DNA of 64,000 nt, from the NCBI GenBank assembly GCA_016271365.2, contig CM057456.1, positions 890,874,001 to 890,938,000 of the forward strand, given 5' to 3'. Positions 63,714 through 64,000 of this stretch are shown one piece after another. Both the position numbers and the translations under genes were made by a program. The notes beneath the pieces were generated by a model. That model did not search any database. It saw only the letters and a program-made list of their open reading frames with translations, and was not told where the DNA came from. The DNA is from Neoceratodus forsteri (lineage: Eukaryota > Chordata > Ceratodontiformes > Ceratodontidae). Every line of letters begins with the position of its first letter. Within the stretch, counting starts at the first letter, position 1.

Positions 63714-63913
63714 AGAACTGGTAGGCAGGCGGAGTCGACACAGTTTAATGGCTAATCCTCGAGTGCCACATAGTACGTTGGCCTCGAGGGTGGCACCGAT
63801 GCTGGGTCGGCTCTGCCTATCCTTTAAAAAAAAAAAAAGGCTCCCACGGGGTCCTGATCTCTGGCCAGTGCCTCATCTGTGATGAATGGTGAAGATTGAC
63901 ACAGATAAGATTT
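63714..63913. repeat. DIRS-3 right inverted terminal repeat
   Basis: Reverse complement of the inner part of the left ITR. Its outer end (GATGAATGGTGAAGATTGAC, ACAGATAAGATTTATA) matches the second half of the ICR. L1-C coding resumes immediately outside (63914). Confidence 0.9.
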
Positions 63914-64000
63914 ATAGACCCATAGTGCTATTGAATTGTGATTACAAAATATTTACAAAATTATTAGTCAATCGACTTAAAACAAATTTAGATAAGGTAA
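63914..64000 (+). pseudogene. L1-C ORF2, RT continuing past DIRS-3 and out of the window
   Basis: The + frame reads RPIVLLNCDYKIFTKLLVNR, LKTNLDKV. This is the next L1 RT block (YRPI-LLN-D-KI-K-L-NRL) and joins the sequence at 59516 across DIRS-3. Confidence 0.85.

Larger units (their letters stand above)
59517..63913 (-). mobile_element. DIRS-3: gag-only DIRS-type element with complete termini
   Basis: A 4.4-kb element inserted in L1-C. It has inverted terminal repeats (59519-59738 and about 63714-63913), an internal complementary region (60371-60457) that joins complements of both outer ends, and a single gag-like ORF1 on the minus strand (63513-60439). No RT, RNase H or recombinase motif can be found. 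The ITRs differ only by point changes, apart from a longer left end, so the element is relatively young. The termini and ICR are diagnostic of the DIRS group. It looks non-autonomous and gag-only. Confidence 0.85.

Noticed and set aside
1..64000. tRNA, rRNA or SINE with A/B boxes
   Set aside because: No convincing tRNA fold, rRNA segment or A/B-box pair was seen on either strand by reading. A covariance search was not possible.

Overview
This window looks like repeat-dense nuclear DNA from a large vertebrate genome. The combination of L1/Tx1, CR1 and L2-type LINEs, Penelope-like elements (PLEs) with a GIY-YIG endonuclease, DIRS tyrosine-recombinase retrotransposons, a Ty3/gypsy remnant and inverted-repeat DNA elements best fits an amphibian, possibly a caecilian or salamander. 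A lungfish or another repeat-rich lineage cannot be excluded. The organism call is inference from repeat content. I found no intact host gene, no rRNA or tRNA, no CRISPR array and no bacterial-type operon. Almost every coding stretch is a broken transposable-element ORF. Two short, weakly supported exon-like ORFs (about 12.4 kb and 14.5 kb) are the only possible host sequence I can point to.

Layout. 1-10.46 kb is a nest on the + strand: an L1-like ORF2 fragment (1-1795), an almost full-length CR1 (CR1-A) that is itself split by a younger CR1 (CR1-B, 5930-7461) and a short LINE 3' tail (7851-8129), then more L1 3' sequence ending in an A-run at 10.45 kb, followed directly by a minisatellite. 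10.9-17.7 kb is mostly unassigned, with a (CA)n tract, a degenerate purine-rich repeat field and a 150-bp direct duplication. 17.9-27.6 kb (- strand) holds a gypsy RNase H fragment, an L1 (L1-A) with a recognisable 5' end and both ORFs but no 3' end, and a Tx1-like element (Tx1-B) carrying a 1-kb PLE-derived insert with 17-bp target duplications and a hammerhead-ribozyme-like motif. 27.7-38.3 kb is DIRS-1 (- strand), interrupted by an inverted-repeat DNA element (28.6-30.25 kb) and by PLE-1 (30.55-35.02 kb), which has 0.8-kb inverted arms and 14-bp target duplications.

38.46-40.85 kb is an inverted-repeat element that carries an 8-bp-TSD MITE in one arm. 40.85-45.3 kb is an L2-type LINE (- strand) containing a 57-bp, frame-preserving minisatellite. 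46.16-51.54 kb is DIRS-2 (- strand) with gag, RT, RNase H and tyrosine recombinase regions plus the diagnostic internal complementary region. 51.55-53.16 kb is PLE-3, with two head-to-head copies of its GIY-YIG region. 53.17-54.83 kb is a palindromic element. 54.84-64 kb is L1-C (+ strand), interrupted by a second member of the inverted-repeat DNA family (58.4-59.34 kb) and by DIRS-3 (59.52-63.91 kb).

The most notable item is DIRS-3. It has both inverted termini and an internal complementary region that reproduces both ends, but carries only a gag-like ORF1 and no RT, RNase H or recombinase. It looks like a non-autonomous, gag-only DIRS derivative that would need enzymes from an autonomous relative. 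DIRS-1 and DIRS-2 in this same window are autonomous-type but broken.
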